Assembly (NCBI RefSeq): GCF_031127905.1
Contig: NZ_JARXIC010000010.1
Location: 62,001 to 126,000, forward strand
Source of the DNA: Thalassobacterium sedimentorum
Lineage (GTDB): Bacteria; Verrucomicrobiota; Verrucomicrobiia; Opitutales; Coraliomargaritaceae
DNA: 64,000 bases
Direction of reading: 5' to 3'
Shown here: positions 18,271 through 26,998 of the stretch, in pieces
Position numbering within the stretch: position 1 is the first letter of the stretch
Layout of the letters: each line of letters opens with the position of its first letter
The notes under the pieces: generated by a model
The model's input: only the letters and a program-made list of their open reading frames with translations
Databases searched by the model: none
What the model was told of the DNA's origin: nothing
Position numbers and translations under genes: made by a program

Positions 18271-19162
18271 CCTTCGCCCCTCCTGTTGTCAATTGCGTCT
18301 GCATAATTTGCTGCCAGGCACTTTCAGCAGCAAGCTCCCGCGCCGCCCTCAGCTCATACAGCACCGCATCCCCATCACCTAATAAAAGCCAGGCGAGACG
18401 CCCACCCTCATCATGCAAGACTGTTCGCTTGACTGCATATAGATCTAAACTAAAGCCCCCAAGGGTACCGAAACAGTGCGCCCAATAGCCCTCTCGCTCA
18501 AAGCGCTCGATCACATACGTATGCAACAGACTTACTTCATAACGCCGCGCTATAACTTCCAATGGCAAACCCATCTGATATGCGGCATGAAGTGGCTGAA
18601 AACAACTCACTCCACAACAATGCTGTTCCACAGCATCCTCTGGGCACAGCAGACGCCCCCAATCACGAGTGGATGCCGACGCGACAACTGGCGCCTGAGC
18701 GGGCCTATCCAATGCGATGTCCCCCAGTACAGATGCCCAGCCCGACGGCGCCAGATCACTCGGTGCACTCATCTGTATAAACTGAAAACCGAACTCATTA
18801 TATAACTGTACGCCCCCCGGTGATCCACAACAATGACACGCTTCCAATTTCGCAGTGGCACGACTCCAGCCCTCAAAATTGGGTGCAGGTATTAAAGCGC
18901 TACCAGCCACTCGGCCATCCACTGAAGCCAATAAGTCCTTGCGCCCAATGCGTACTGTCATCCGTCCACAGGGCTGGTCAAGCTGTACAAACAACTGCGG
19001 CACACGACTCAAACAATATAACAAATACGACCAATCCTCTAAAATTGGGATCAACCCATCTGCTGTCGTGCGAAAGCCATGCCTCAGACGCGAATAAGGC
19101 GCATCCGGATAGGAAACACCAATGCGGTTTTTATGCGGCCATCTTCGATTGAGTTCGTCCAT
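18260..19162 (-). CDS. HemS/ChuX-like protein (tentative), iron-regulated operon
   Basis: A 300-aa cytoplasmic protein with weak resemblance to the HemS/ChuS/ChuX heme-binding fold. The segment GVQLYNEFGFQFIQMSAPSD looks like the family's SLQFFD-G-AVHKVYL region, and ILEDWSYLLYCLSRVPQLFV like the preceding helix-strand. It also has two unusual Cys clusters (CHCCG and HCCGVSC) that could bind metal. It heads an operon with the flavodoxin-like gene (11-base overlap). A TGAGAC-type palindrome stands 40 bases upstream. Its place beside two PepSY/TonB-receptor pairs supports a role in heme or iron release. The family call is uncertain. Confidence 0.4.
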   Translation of the reverse strand: MDELNRRWPHKNRIGVSYPDAPYSRLRHGFRTTADGLIPILEDWSYLLYCLSRVPQLFVQLDQPCGRMTVRIGRKDLLASVDGRVAGSALIPAPNFEGWSRATAKLEACHCCGSPGGVQLYNEFGFQFIQMSAPSDLAPSGWASVLGDIALDRPAQAPVVASASTRDWGRLLCPEDAVEQHCCGVSCFQPLHAAYQMGLPLEVIARRYEVSLLHTYVIERFEREGYWAHCFGTLGGFSLDLYAVKRTVLHDEGGRLAWLLLGDGDAVLYELRAARELAAESAWQQIMQTQLTTGGAKDAY

Positions 19163-19201
19163 GCTATGCGGGTTTTATTTTTAATAATTCTCTAATGCGA
19201 G

Positions 19202-19216
19202 TGAGACACAGTCGCA
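19202..19216 (-). promoter_or_regulatory. Fur-like box upstream of the HemS-like/flavodoxin operon
   Basis: TGAGACACAGTCGCA is a 15-bp imperfect 7-1-7 inverted repeat (five of seven pairs match), 40 bases upstream of the ATG at 19162. It resembles the boxes at 19340-19354 and 26092-26106 by sharing TGAGAC. Fur binding is inferred from the iron-related genes it precedes. Confidence 0.45.
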
Positions 19217-19325
19217 ATTGGTAAAAAAGTGCAACATATTTCGATTCTTTTTTTCATCGATGACTCCTTCGCCCCTCCGATGCGATACCTCTGAGTCAAG
19301 TGATATCACCTCACACAATCAGACA

Positions 19326-19354
19326 TTGACAAATCGAAATGAGACCCATTATCA
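19326..19354 (+). promoter_or_regulatory. promoter with overlapping Fur-like box before the PepSY/receptor operon
   Basis: A consensus -35 hexamer TTGACA (19326-19331) is followed by a -10-like CATTAT/TTATCA around 19347-19354. The 15-mer TGAGACCCATTATCA (19340-19354) fits a 7-1-7 Fur-type box and would cover the -10. A second related 15-mer, TGAAAATGCGTCTCA, lies at 19367-19381. Their position argues that translation starts at 19426 and not at the ATG at 19339. Confidence 0.5.
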
Positions 19355-19425
19355 CTTTCGCCCCACTGAAAATGCGTCTCATTAGCAGAACAAAAAGCAA
19401 AGGTTTCAACAATTCCCCTCGCAAT

Positions 19426-20595
19426 ATGGCACTCAACAGCAAACTACGAAAATCGATCTTCTGGCTTCATTTAGTCAGCGGATTGATCACGGGAATCGTA
19501 ATCGCTATGATGTCAGCGACTGGGATCGCGATCGCATTTGAAGATGAAATGCTAGAATGGTCGGATCGAGCGGTAAAAATTGCGCAGCCCGCCACTCCTG
19601 AAGCGGAACGCATGTCGATTGCAACTGCGCAGTCACATTTGCAGCAAGCACTCCCTGAGTTTGCCGCAAACTACGTAGAAGTGCCCTCCGCCCCGAGTTT
19701 GGCCTACAGTTTTTACCACAGCCGGAAGGGGCCCATCTATGTAGACCCTTACAACGGCGCCATCAGCGAGTCCAACCGTGAGGCGGTGCACCACGTCATT
19801 CACGAAATTGAGGAGTGGCATCGATTTTTTGGGGGATCAGGCGAACCCGGCAGTTTGGGACGCCTGGTGACGGGCATCAGCAATCTAGCGCTGGTGATAC
19901 TTTGCATAACAGGGCTCTACCTATGGTTTCCACGCCGTTGGAGCTGGCGCGCGATCCGTGCCATCCTTTGGTTTCGCTCCTACTCCAGCAGTAAAGCTCG
20001 CGATTTTAATTGGCACAATGTCTTTGGATTTTGGAGCTTACCGGTGGTCCTCATACTGGCTGCCACAGCGGTCTCGATCTCATTTGAATGGGGGCACAAG
20101 CTACCTTTCCTAGCCTTCGGAGAAGAGCCTCCTAAAGCACGCAATTTCAGCATGATGGCACAAGCGCCCTTGGAAATTGCACCCCCGGCTCACAACAGCC
20201 AGCCACTTTCAGCTGAAGCAATGCTGGCCCCCGTTCAAGACGCCTACCCGATGTGGGAGAAAATTGGCCTGCCCTTGCTCGCACCAAGCGAGGCACCGCT
20301 AAACAAGCCCGTCAGTCTCGACCTCTACCTCCCCGACTACATGCCCAACCGCGCTTGGATGCCAGTAGATGTGGATCCTTATCGCGGTCTCATTCTGCGC
20401 GCCACCCACCTGAAAGATCGCAGTGCCGGCCTTCAGGCGCGCATCTGGATACGTTTCTTACATACAGGAGGAGCCTTCGGTTTTTGGGGTAAAGTCATCG
20501 CTTCACTCGGCTGCTTCGCGGCACTGGTGCTGGTCTATACCGGCTTCAGCCTAAGTTACCGCCGCTTTTTCAATCAACATCGACGCACCCGCTAA
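19426..20595 (+). CDS. PepSY-associated membrane protein, putative iron/siderophore reductase-permease 1
   Basis: A 389-aa inner-membrane protein of the PepSY_TM type, often found next to ferric-siderophore receptors and thought to take part in iron reduction or release. The N-terminal helix is FWLHLVSGLITGIVIAMMSA, preceded by RKSIFW. The central helix block (LALVILCITGLYLWFPRRW), a third around VVLILAATAVSISF and a C-terminal helix (ASLGCFAALVLVYTGFSLSY) follow the family pattern, with His residues near the helix ends (WHRFF, WHNVFGFW). The ATG at 19426 is chosen because the region upstream holds a promoter and Fur-like boxes. A TonB receptor gene follows 42 bp later. Confidence 0.85.
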   Translation: MALNSKLRKSIFWLHLVSGLITGIVIAMMSATGIAIAFEDEMLEWSDRAVKIAQPATPEAERMSIATAQSHLQQALPEFAANYVEVPSAPSLAYSFYHSRKGPIYVDPYNGAISESNREAVHHVIHEIEEWHRFFGGSGEPGSLGRLVTGISNLALVILCITGLYLWFPRRWSWRAIRAILWFRSYSSSKARDFNWHNVFGFWSLPVVLILAATAVSISFEWGHKLPFLAFGEEPPKARNFSMMAQAPLEIAPPAHNSQPLSAEAMLAPVQDAYPMWEKIGLPLLAPSEAPLNKPVSLDLYLPDYMPNRAWMPVDVDPYRGLILRATHLKDRSAGLQARIWIRFLHTGGAFGFWGKVIASLGCFAALVLVYTGFSLSYRRFFNQHRRTR

Positions 20596-20637
20596 CAGCA
20601 ACCCTCACACATTTTACAACCCAAACAACAAACATAC

Positions 20638-22617
20638 ATGAAAGCCAAACAACACATCACTGGATACCGAAAAGGACTCAGCTTCGGACTGGGCGTTTTC
20701 CTCACCGCAGGCTTCGGCTCTGCACTCCATGCCGACGACGCCGTCGATCTGGAAGAAGCCACGCTTCAAGGCGCAGCCGCACCCGAAGCGCTTGAATCAT
20801 TGGAGCTGAACAACGTCTCCTCCACCGATATTGAATCAAAGCAACCCGAGGATCTGGCCGCACTCTTTGACAAAAGCCTCTCCATGCACGTCAACGGTGG
20901 TAAGGCCCAGGCGCAACAAATCTATATTTACAACCTGGAGTCGACTCTTGCCAATGTGACAGTAGACGGCGCCGCACAAACCTTTCAACATCACCACCAG
21001 TCTGGCGTCCTAGTGGAGCCGGAATTACTCAAAAGCGTAGACATCCAGGCGGGCGCTGGGTCGGCACTCGATGGCGCAGGCGCACTCGCTGGTGCGATTC
21101 GCTTCGAAACTAAGAACGCCTATGATCTACTCAAAGAGGGCGAAAACTTCGGCGGCCTCTCCAAGGTCACCGGTTACAGCAACGGCGATGGTTTCAAATT
21201 CTCCCAATCCCTATTCGGCGAAGTCGCCGACGGCTGGGGCGCATTGATCTCTGCCTCCTATATGGATCGCTCTGAACTCGATGACGGCAACGGCGACACC
21301 ATCGAAAACTCTGCTTACGAACGCGAAAGTGTATTGGCCAAACTAACCGGAAAAATCGACGACGCCCAAACAATTGAATTCAGCTTCGAACACTTCGAGG
21401 AAGACTTTGATTCATACTATCGTGTCAATATCGACACAGGCGTATTTGGCGGCTGGACAGGCTCGCTAGTGCCGATGACAACGGAGCGCGATACCGCGAC
21501 CGTTCGCTATCAATTAAACCCGGAGGACAACGACTGGATCGACCTTGAAACAACTCTCTACTACACAGACCAAGGCTATGAAAGCGACGGCGACCCAAGT
21601 GACGGCGAAGAATACGCCCAGGCCTACGTAGAGAGCATCGGCTTCGACCTACGCAACACCAGCGCCTTTCAACTATTCTCCATCACCTACGGGATGGATT
21701 ACCGTCAAGACGACATCACCGCTAAATATGAAGATGCGGGAGGCCCCGCCACTGGCGACGAAGACTCCTCAGTATTTGGCCTCTACGCACAAGCGTTTGT
21801 CCCTGTGACTGAATACGCAGAGCTGTCTTTCGGTTTACGTTACGATGATTACAATTTCGACGACAACTTCGATCAGGACTTCGAGTCAGATGAAGTAAGC
21901 CCGAACATTAACCTTACCGTAAAGCCGATCGAACACCTCTCGATCACAGGTGGCTATGCTGAAGCCTATCGTGGTGTCACTCGCCGCGAAGCCTTCCTAG
22001 CCCCTTGGAACATGTACCCAGCAGACAGCGAAGGTGAAAAAGCCAACACATGGAAACTTTCATTCGACTATGATAACGGGCTCTACTTCGCGACTGGCTC
22101 GATCTACAAACAAGAAATCGAAGACTATTTCTATCCTACAAGCGGTGGCAGCCTCGGTGACATCAAAAATGATGGCTATGAACTAAAACTCGGCCTACGC
22201 AAGAACGGCTTTTATGCCGCTGCAGGTGTCTCCGATTCAGATCCCGAAGTCGACGGTTACGACTACCGCGATGATCTCGGCATGGTTGTCGCAGGCCGCC
22301 GTTGGATCGGCGACTTCGGCTATGTCGCCACCCACGCAGACGGTCGCTTCTTCTGGCGCGCCGGTTGGTTCATCGAATACCGCGAAAGCGTCGACGAAGT
22401 CCCCCTAGGCAGCTACCCTTCTGTCGCGGAGAAAGACTCCTATGTATTACACAACCTCAACTTCAGCCTGACGCCCCCTGCACTGGAGAATCTAGAGCTG
22501 TCTCTGAACATCGACAATGTCTTCGATAAACAATATCAGGACCACACCCTGTTCACAGACAATGGCCTGCAAAGCGCTGGTCGTGTCGTACGCGTAAGCG
22601 CCAGCTACCGCTTCTAA
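20638..22617 (+). CDS. TonB-dependent outer-membrane receptor 1
   Basis: A 659-aa receptor with a signal peptide (ending near SALHA, residue about 32), an N-terminal plug domain (QQIYIYNLESTLANVTVDGA, then VDIQAGAGSALDGAGALAG) and a 22-strand beta-barrel ending in the outer-membrane signature VRVSASYRF. The last barrel strands contain the family motif LSLNIDNVFDKQYQDH. The plug contains a short His run (QHHHQ). It imports an iron complex or heme using TonB energy. It forms an operon with the PepSY gene just upstream, under the Fur-like promoter, and ends before a strong terminator. Confidence 0.9.
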   Translation: MKAKQHITGYRKGLSFGLGVFLTAGFGSALHADDAVDLEEATLQGAAAPEALESLELNNVSSTDIESKQPEDLAALFDKSLSMHVNGGKAQAQQIYIYNLESTLANVTVDGAAQTFQHHHQSGVLVEPELLKSVDIQAGAGSALDGAGALAGAIRFETKNAYDLLKEGENFGGLSKVTGYSNGDGFKFSQSLFGEVADGWGALISASYMDRSELDDGNGDTIENSAYERESVLAKLTGKIDDAQTIEFSFEHFEEDFDSYYRVNIDTGVFGGWTGSLVPMTTERDTATVRYQLNPEDNDWIDLETTLYYTDQGYESDGDPSDGEEYAQAYVESIGFDLRNTSAFQLFSITYGMDYRQDDITAKYEDAGGPATGDEDSSVFGLYAQAFVPVTEYAELSFGLRYDDYNFDDNFDQDFESDEVSPNINLTVKPIEHLSITGGYAEAYRGVTRREAFLAPWNMYPADSEGEKANTWKLSFDYDNGLYFATGSIYKQEIEDYFYPTSGGSLGDIKNDGYELKLGLRKNGFYAAAGVSDSDPEVDGYDYRDDLGMVVAGRRWIGDFGYVATHADGRFFWRAGWFIEYRESVDEVPLGSYPSVAEKDSYVLHNLNFSLTPPALENLELSLNIDNVFDKQYQDHTLFTDNGLQSAGRVVRVSASYRF

Positions 22618-22640
22618 GCGAGCCCCATCTTCACTCTCCA

Positions 22641-22675
22641 AAGCACCACCGTTCTACAACGGTGGTGCTTTTTTT
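22641..22675 (+). terminator. intrinsic terminator after TonB-dependent receptor 1
   Basis: A perfect 13-bp stem, AAGCACCACCGTT (22641-22653) with AACGGTGGTGCTT (22658-22670), has a 4-base loop and runs into a T-tract to 22675. It lies 23 bp after the receptor stop. The minus-strand PepSY gene ends at 22682, but there is no matching A-tract on its side, so the terminator mainly serves the plus strand. Confidence 0.92.
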
Positions 22676-22681
22676 ATCGCT

Positions 22682-23758
22682 CTAGTAGCCTCGCTTCCAA
22701 CGGATGAAAAACCCTGACAATGCGAGAAAGCCAGGCGCGGCACCACACACGCACCAAAGCACACGGGTCAATAAGCCCCCCACAGTACCGTAGTGTAAAG
22801 GCTCGAAGCTATCCTCAATTTGCTTCCAAAGAGAAGCTTCATTCATACGAGTGTTGCTTACATAGGCCCCTGTCTGCGCATTAAACGCGACTGTGCTGTG
22901 ATGCTGACTGCGCAGAGGACTTTGCCCTTCAAAAGAGCCCCAAAATATGATGTCCACCCCCGGTTCCCATGGGAAACCGATATAGTTAATCTTATATTCA
23001 GGAATGGTTTCACGCGCCTGCTCAGCCAAGGCATCTAATGGCAGATCCGCAGCGTAAAGACCACCTGCCATCAAGTATGGCTCATGCGCCCCGTCCTCCT
23101 CTGCATGATGCTCCAGCTCATGCAGCACGTGATCAATGTTCCAATAAGCGCCAGTCCCCCCCAGAATCAGCAGTATCGGCGCCGCAAGCACTCCGACGCG
23201 CTTATGCAGGTTTCCACTCAGTAGGCGTAGGCTCGTTCGCCAACGCAAACGGAGAAAATTTTTCCAAAATTTTCGGTAGATAAAGAAACCAGTAACGGCA
23301 AGTAAACAGAGCAAAATAGCCAACAGAGCGCAGATCGCCATACCTAGATCATCAGCTAGAAAGGTGTAGTGTACATCCAACAGCCACTCCATCAATTGTG
23401 CATTCAGGGGCGCGGGCTCACTTAGAATTTCACCCGTATATGGATTCTGGTATACATGCAACCATTCGTTGTCGCCATGCGCCATGACGTAGACAAAGTC
23501 GGCATCCTTCGGCCCTTTTCCCAGTGACCACCCTGTCACCTCGTGCATGGGGAGCCCAGCCCTAAGAGCGGCCAAGCGCTCCACCAATTTAAGTGGACCC
23601 GCTGATGTCGGCTCAACGAGCGCCTGCTCTGGAATCAGCCAAGCATTCAGCTCGTCTTTGAAAACCAAGAGGCTCCCGGTCAAAGCAATCAACAGCAAAG
23701 GAATACCAGCAACTAGCCCAAGCCACGAATGAATCTTCCATATCGTTTTGATCTTCAC
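22682..23758 (-). CDS. PepSY-associated membrane protein, putative iron/siderophore reductase-permease 2
   Basis: A 358-aa PepSY_TM-type inner-membrane protein. The chosen start is GTG at 23758 (KIKTIWKIHSWLGLVAGIPL), which matches the family N-terminus IHxWLGL; the longer frame upstream lies inside the receptor gene and looks like noise. Helices are seen at LGLVAGIPLLLIALTGSLLV, AICALLAILLCLLAVTGFFI, VGVLAAPILLILGGTGAYW and the C-terminus (CGAAPGFLALSGFFIRWKRG). It lies 20 bp after TonB receptor 2 on the same strand, so the pair mirrors the PepSY/receptor pair on the other strand. Confidence 0.85.
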   Translation of the reverse strand: MKIKTIWKIHSWLGLVAGIPLLLIALTGSLLVFKDELNAWLIPEQALVEPTSAGPLKLVERLAALRAGLPMHEVTGWSLGKGPKDADFVYVMAHGDNEWLHVYQNPYTGEILSEPAPLNAQLMEWLLDVHYTFLADDLGMAICALLAILLCLLAVTGFFIYRKFWKNFLRLRWRTSLRLLSGNLHKRVGVLAAPILLILGGTGAYWNIDHVLHELEHHAEEDGAHEPYLMAGGLYAADLPLDALAEQARETIPEYKINYIGFPWEPGVDIIFWGSFEGQSPLRSQHHSTVAFNAQTGAYVSNTRMNEASLWKQIEDSFEPLHYGTVGGLLTRVLWCVCGAAPGFLALSGFFIRWKRGY

Positions 23759-23778
23759 GCAACAGTAAAGTAAGGACG

Positions 23779-26025
23779 CTAAAAGCGCACAGTCGTGCTC
23801 AAAACGAAAGTCCGCGGCTCCGACAGCACGAGGTAATTCGAGCCAGGGAATCCTCCGACTGAGGCCCAATAATCTTCGCCGGTTAGATTTTCAATATTGA
23901 GACGGAAAATCACATCTGCATCTCCAATGCGTGTACGATAACGTGCCCCTACATCAAAACGCGTCCAAGCATCGACCTCGATCGAATTCGCCATATCCGC
24001 ATATTGCGATGACGTGTGGATGATCCGCCCGGTCAATGTCAGCCCCTCCAATGTGGGCACATCCCACTCAGCGCCTAAGTTAACTTGATACTCCGGCACA
24101 CCGACGACATCATTCCCCTCATTGAGCCCGTCTTCTGTACTCGAGTATTCGGTATCCAGATAAGTTGCGCCCCCGAGTAACCGAAAGTCTTCGCTGAGTT
24201 CGCCGTAAAGCATCAGCTCCAGCCCACGATGCTGACGTTCGCCTCCGTCGCTGAACACATTATTTGAATCTACAATACTGAATGGACGATCAGTCGTAAA
24301 GGCCGACAGCGTTACACCAAACCCCTCGGACTCATATTTGATTCCTAATTCGAATTGCTGCGCTTTGTAAGGCTCTAAAGCCTCACCTGCATTCACAACT
24401 GCCACGCCTCCACTAGTGGCTGGCGCGACGTCACCTTTAACCAATCCTTCCATATAATTCGCATACAATGACAAATTTTCACGCGGCTTGACGACCACAG
24501 CCGCCATGGGTGTGACCGCGTCTTCGTTATAACTCGAAGTCTTCGCACCTGTGTTGTAATTGTATGAATAGGCCTGAAGATTCTGATGGCGCGCTCCAAC
24601 AGTCAATAGAACACGATCCTCCACAAAGCCCAGAGTGTCTACAACCGCGAAGCTACGCGTTTTAATGCGCTCCGTAACGTCAGGCGAAGAAAGCTCCCCT
24701 CCAACCAGGGCATTGGCAAGCGGTGCCTGCACATCATAGGGATCATACAAATCACCAGCAAAACCGCCAAAATCGGAAAAAGCATATGCATTTTTAGATT
24801 TGTAATTAAAAGCATTCGCAGAAACACCGAGCTCGTGCGAGATGGCTCCCGTATTCACTCGACCCCGAATTCCAACTTCTCCTGTAGTCACCGTATCTTC
24901 GCGTGTATTGTCAAAACGGTAGGCATTAGTCACGCCGTCTACATCGGCTCTCGGATTGGCTAAGACATTATCCTCTTCCCCCAAACGAGCCCCAGCTGCG
25001 ACCCAAGCAGTAAAATTCTCACTAATGTCAAATTCACCACGCAATGTGCCAAACACCTGCTCTTCCTCGGAATGAGTCCAAGATTGAGCAAAATTGCTAT
25101 CACTATCGGGTGTATCCGGGATATCGCCAGTTGGCGTCACACTCGGACGTGGCGCGTCGATGCGATGATATTGATAACCAATATCAGCCGACAAACGGTA
25201 GCGATCTGCCCGGTAATCAAGCCCGATACCAAACAATTCGAGATTGCGATCCTCCCCATCGATGGCGGTTTCCCCATCGCGAAAGGCGCCGTTAAGGCGA
25301 ATGCCAAAGGCGTCGTCTGATCCAAAACGTCGCGCCACGTCAACGCCTGTGTGAAACTGCGCATTGTTCTCAACCGCAAAGGTTAACTCATTCAGTGCCT
25401 CGTTAGTCGCACGTTTGGGAAGAATATTCACCGAGCCGCCGATACCGCTGCCTGAAGGCGCCGCACCATTCAAAAACGAATTAGCGCCCCGCACCACTTC
25501 CACCCGTTCGACAAATTCCGTCGCGACATACTGACGTGGCAACAGACCATACAAACCGTTATACGCGATATCATCTGAAAAAATCGGAAACCCGCGCACG
25601 ATGTAGACCTCTTGAAAATTTCCAAAACCTCGCGCCACCCGCACCGTCGGATCATTGAGTAGGACCTCACCAATTCCACGCGCTTGCTGCTGCTCAATCA
25701 ACTCTTCCGTATACGCAGTCGTGTTGTAAGGCGTGTCGCGTATATCACGATTTCCAAGAATCCCTAAGCGCGATCCCGTCGCGACTTGTCCCCCTGCAAA
25801 CGCGGGCGCAAGCCCCTCCGATGAAGCATCAGCGCTTGCCGTCAATGTGACAGCATCCATCTCAACCACAGAGGCCGCCTCTTGATCAGACGAGCGCGAT
25901 GCGGTCCCGACATCGGCCTGTCCCATGACTGGCTGTGCGAGCGTAACAATCGCGACTAACGCAGCCCCCAAACGCCGTAATGCAGGCACCGAATCGGTGC
26001 GGTCTTCAGATAAATTGTGTTTCAT
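23779..26025 (-). CDS. TonB-dependent siderophore receptor 2
   Basis: A 748-aa outer-membrane receptor of the siderophore (FhuA/FpvA) type. It has a signal peptide to about residue 37, a TonB-box-like region (VEMDAVTLTASAD) and a plug domain with GNRDIRDTPYNTTAYTEEL and EVYIVRGFPI, then VERVEVVRGANSFLNGAAPS and GGSVNILPKR. The beta-barrel ends RTFVLSTTVRF and contains NLTGEDYWAS near the end, a usual siderophore-receptor feature. Upstream of its ATG lies a promoter with a Fur-like palindrome. It imports ferric siderophores with energy from a TonB system, plausibly the one at 9.9-13.9 kb. Confidence 0.92.
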   Translation of the reverse strand: MKHNLSEDRTDSVPALRRLGAALVAIVTLAQPVMGQADVGTASRSSDQEAASVVEMDAVTLTASADASSEGLAPAFAGGQVATGSRLGILGNRDIRDTPYNTTAYTEELIEQQQARGIGEVLLNDPTVRVARGFGNFQEVYIVRGFPIFSDDIAYNGLYGLLPRQYVATEFVERVEVVRGANSFLNGAAPSGSGIGGSVNILPKRATNEALNELTFAVENNAQFHTGVDVARRFGSDDAFGIRLNGAFRDGETAIDGEDRNLELFGIGLDYRADRYRLSADIGYQYHRIDAPRPSVTPTGDIPDTPDSDSNFAQSWTHSEEEQVFGTLRGEFDISENFTAWVAAGARLGEEDNVLANPRADVDGVTNAYRFDNTREDTVTTGEVGIRGRVNTGAISHELGVSANAFNYKSKNAYAFSDFGGFAGDLYDPYDVQAPLANALVGGELSSPDVTERIKTRSFAVVDTLGFVEDRVLLTVGARHQNLQAYSYNYNTGAKTSSYNEDAVTPMAAVVVKPRENLSLYANYMEGLVKGDVAPATSGGVAVVNAGEALEPYKAQQFELGIKYESEGFGVTLSAFTTDRPFSIVDSNNVFSDGGERQHRGLELMLYGELSEDFRLLGGATYLDTEYSSTEDGLNEGNDVVGVPEYQVNLGAEWDVPTLEGLTLTGRIIHTSSQYADMANSIEVDAWTRFDVGARYRTRIGDADVIFRLNIENLTGEDYWASVGGFPGSNYLVLSEPRTFVLSTTVRF

Positions 26026-26091
26026 ATTTATAATTCTCAGCTAGATTAACCGTATTCAATCAGACAGGATTTGAGAGAAAAACCACGATAA

Positions 26092-26115
26092 TGAGACCTA
26101 ATCTCAAAATGTCAA
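26092..26115 (-). promoter_or_regulatory. promoter with Fur-like palindrome for TonB-dependent receptor 2
   Basis: On the minus strand, TTGACA (26115-26110) lies 16-17 bases before CATTAT/ATTATC. Between them, TGAGACCTAATCTCA (26092-26106 on the plus strand) is a palindrome TGAGA-N5-TCTCA that fits a Fur-type 7-1-7 box. It is about 70 bases upstream of the receptor ATG. The rest of the stretch to cmk at 26273 holds no recognisable gene. Confidence 0.5.
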
Positions 26116-26272
26116 GAGTCGCATGTTCCACCCGTTCGACTACATGGGCTGCGAATGGCTGAATCCCAGCACGACAACTAGCAAGCCCACAAAACCAAGC
26201 TGCAATGAGCTGGACGGTAAATCCGCCGCTTTTAACCTTTAGCTTTAGCCACTATCGGTTTTCTTGGAGACG

Positions 26273-26935
26273 ATGTCAGTTTCCACACAGTTTAAAATCA
26301 TCGCAATGGACGGCGGCGCAGCCGTCGGAAAGTCCTCCACATCTAAGGGTCTCGCCACGCGACTGGGCCTTATGCACGTGGACACTGGCTCGCACTACCG
26401 CACGCTCACCTACGCTCTACTCGCCGCCGGCGCGGATGCCGGACAGCCGGAAACGATCCCGCAAGTGCTGGACACACTCCGCCTCAGCACCGAAATCGAA
26501 GGCCGCAGCGCACGCCTCGGCATCAACGGTCAAGTGCCGGCGGATGCCGAAATTCGCTCCCCCGAGGTCAACGCCAACGTCTCCAAATTCGCCGCCGTGC
26601 CCGCCGTGCGCCAGAAGCTCTTCGATTACCAGCGCTCGCTGGCCGAGCTCGCCCGCGAGCACAAGTATGCCGGCCTGATCATGGAGGGCCGCGACATCGG
26701 CTCCGTCATTTTCCCGGATGCCGAACACCGCTTTTTCCTCCATGCCGACGAGGCCACCCGCAGCGCACGCCGCGCTAAAGAGGGCCAGACCGACTCCATC
26801 GCCGCCCGCGACAAGATGGATTCCTCCCGCAAAACCGCGCCACTGGTCTGTCCCGAAGGCGCCACCCAAATCGACACCGGCCCGCACACCTTAGAGGAGG
26901 TGATCGACAAAATCGCCACTTTAATCGAGAAATAG
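26273..26935 (+). CDS. cmk: cytidylate kinase
   Basis: Phosphorylates CMP and dCMP with ATP in pyrimidine nucleotide metabolism. The 220-aa protein has a P-loop MDGGAAVGKSSTSKGLA (the usual GPAGSGKS is varied to GGAAVGKS), followed by HVDTGSHYRTLTYALL. Later signatures are GRDIGSVIFPDAEHRFFLHA and a conserved Arg/Asp-rich lid. The ATG at 26273 is preferred; an in-frame TTG at 26264 would add three residues. It is followed 63 bp later by plsC, a common pairing (cmk-plsC) in many phyla. Confidence 0.93.
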   Translation: MSVSTQFKIIAMDGGAAVGKSSTSKGLATRLGLMHVDTGSHYRTLTYALLAAGADAGQPETIPQVLDTLRLSTEIEGRSARLGINGQVPADAEIRSPEVNANVSKFAAVPAVRQKLFDYQRSLAELAREHKYAGLIMEGRDIGSVIFPDAEHRFFLHADEATRSARRAKEGQTDSIAARDKMDSSRKTAPLVCPEGATQIDTGPHTLEEVIDKIATLIEK

Positions 26936-26998
26936 GCACTGCGCCCGCCCGCCCAAGACCTAAAGCTCTCAAACATTGATTCCAACCTTCACCCAGTG

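Noticed and set aside
23759-23869. Extended N-terminus of PepSY protein 2
   Set aside because: The extra residues overlap the end of receptor 2 in another frame; the GTG at 23758 gives the normal family N-terminus.
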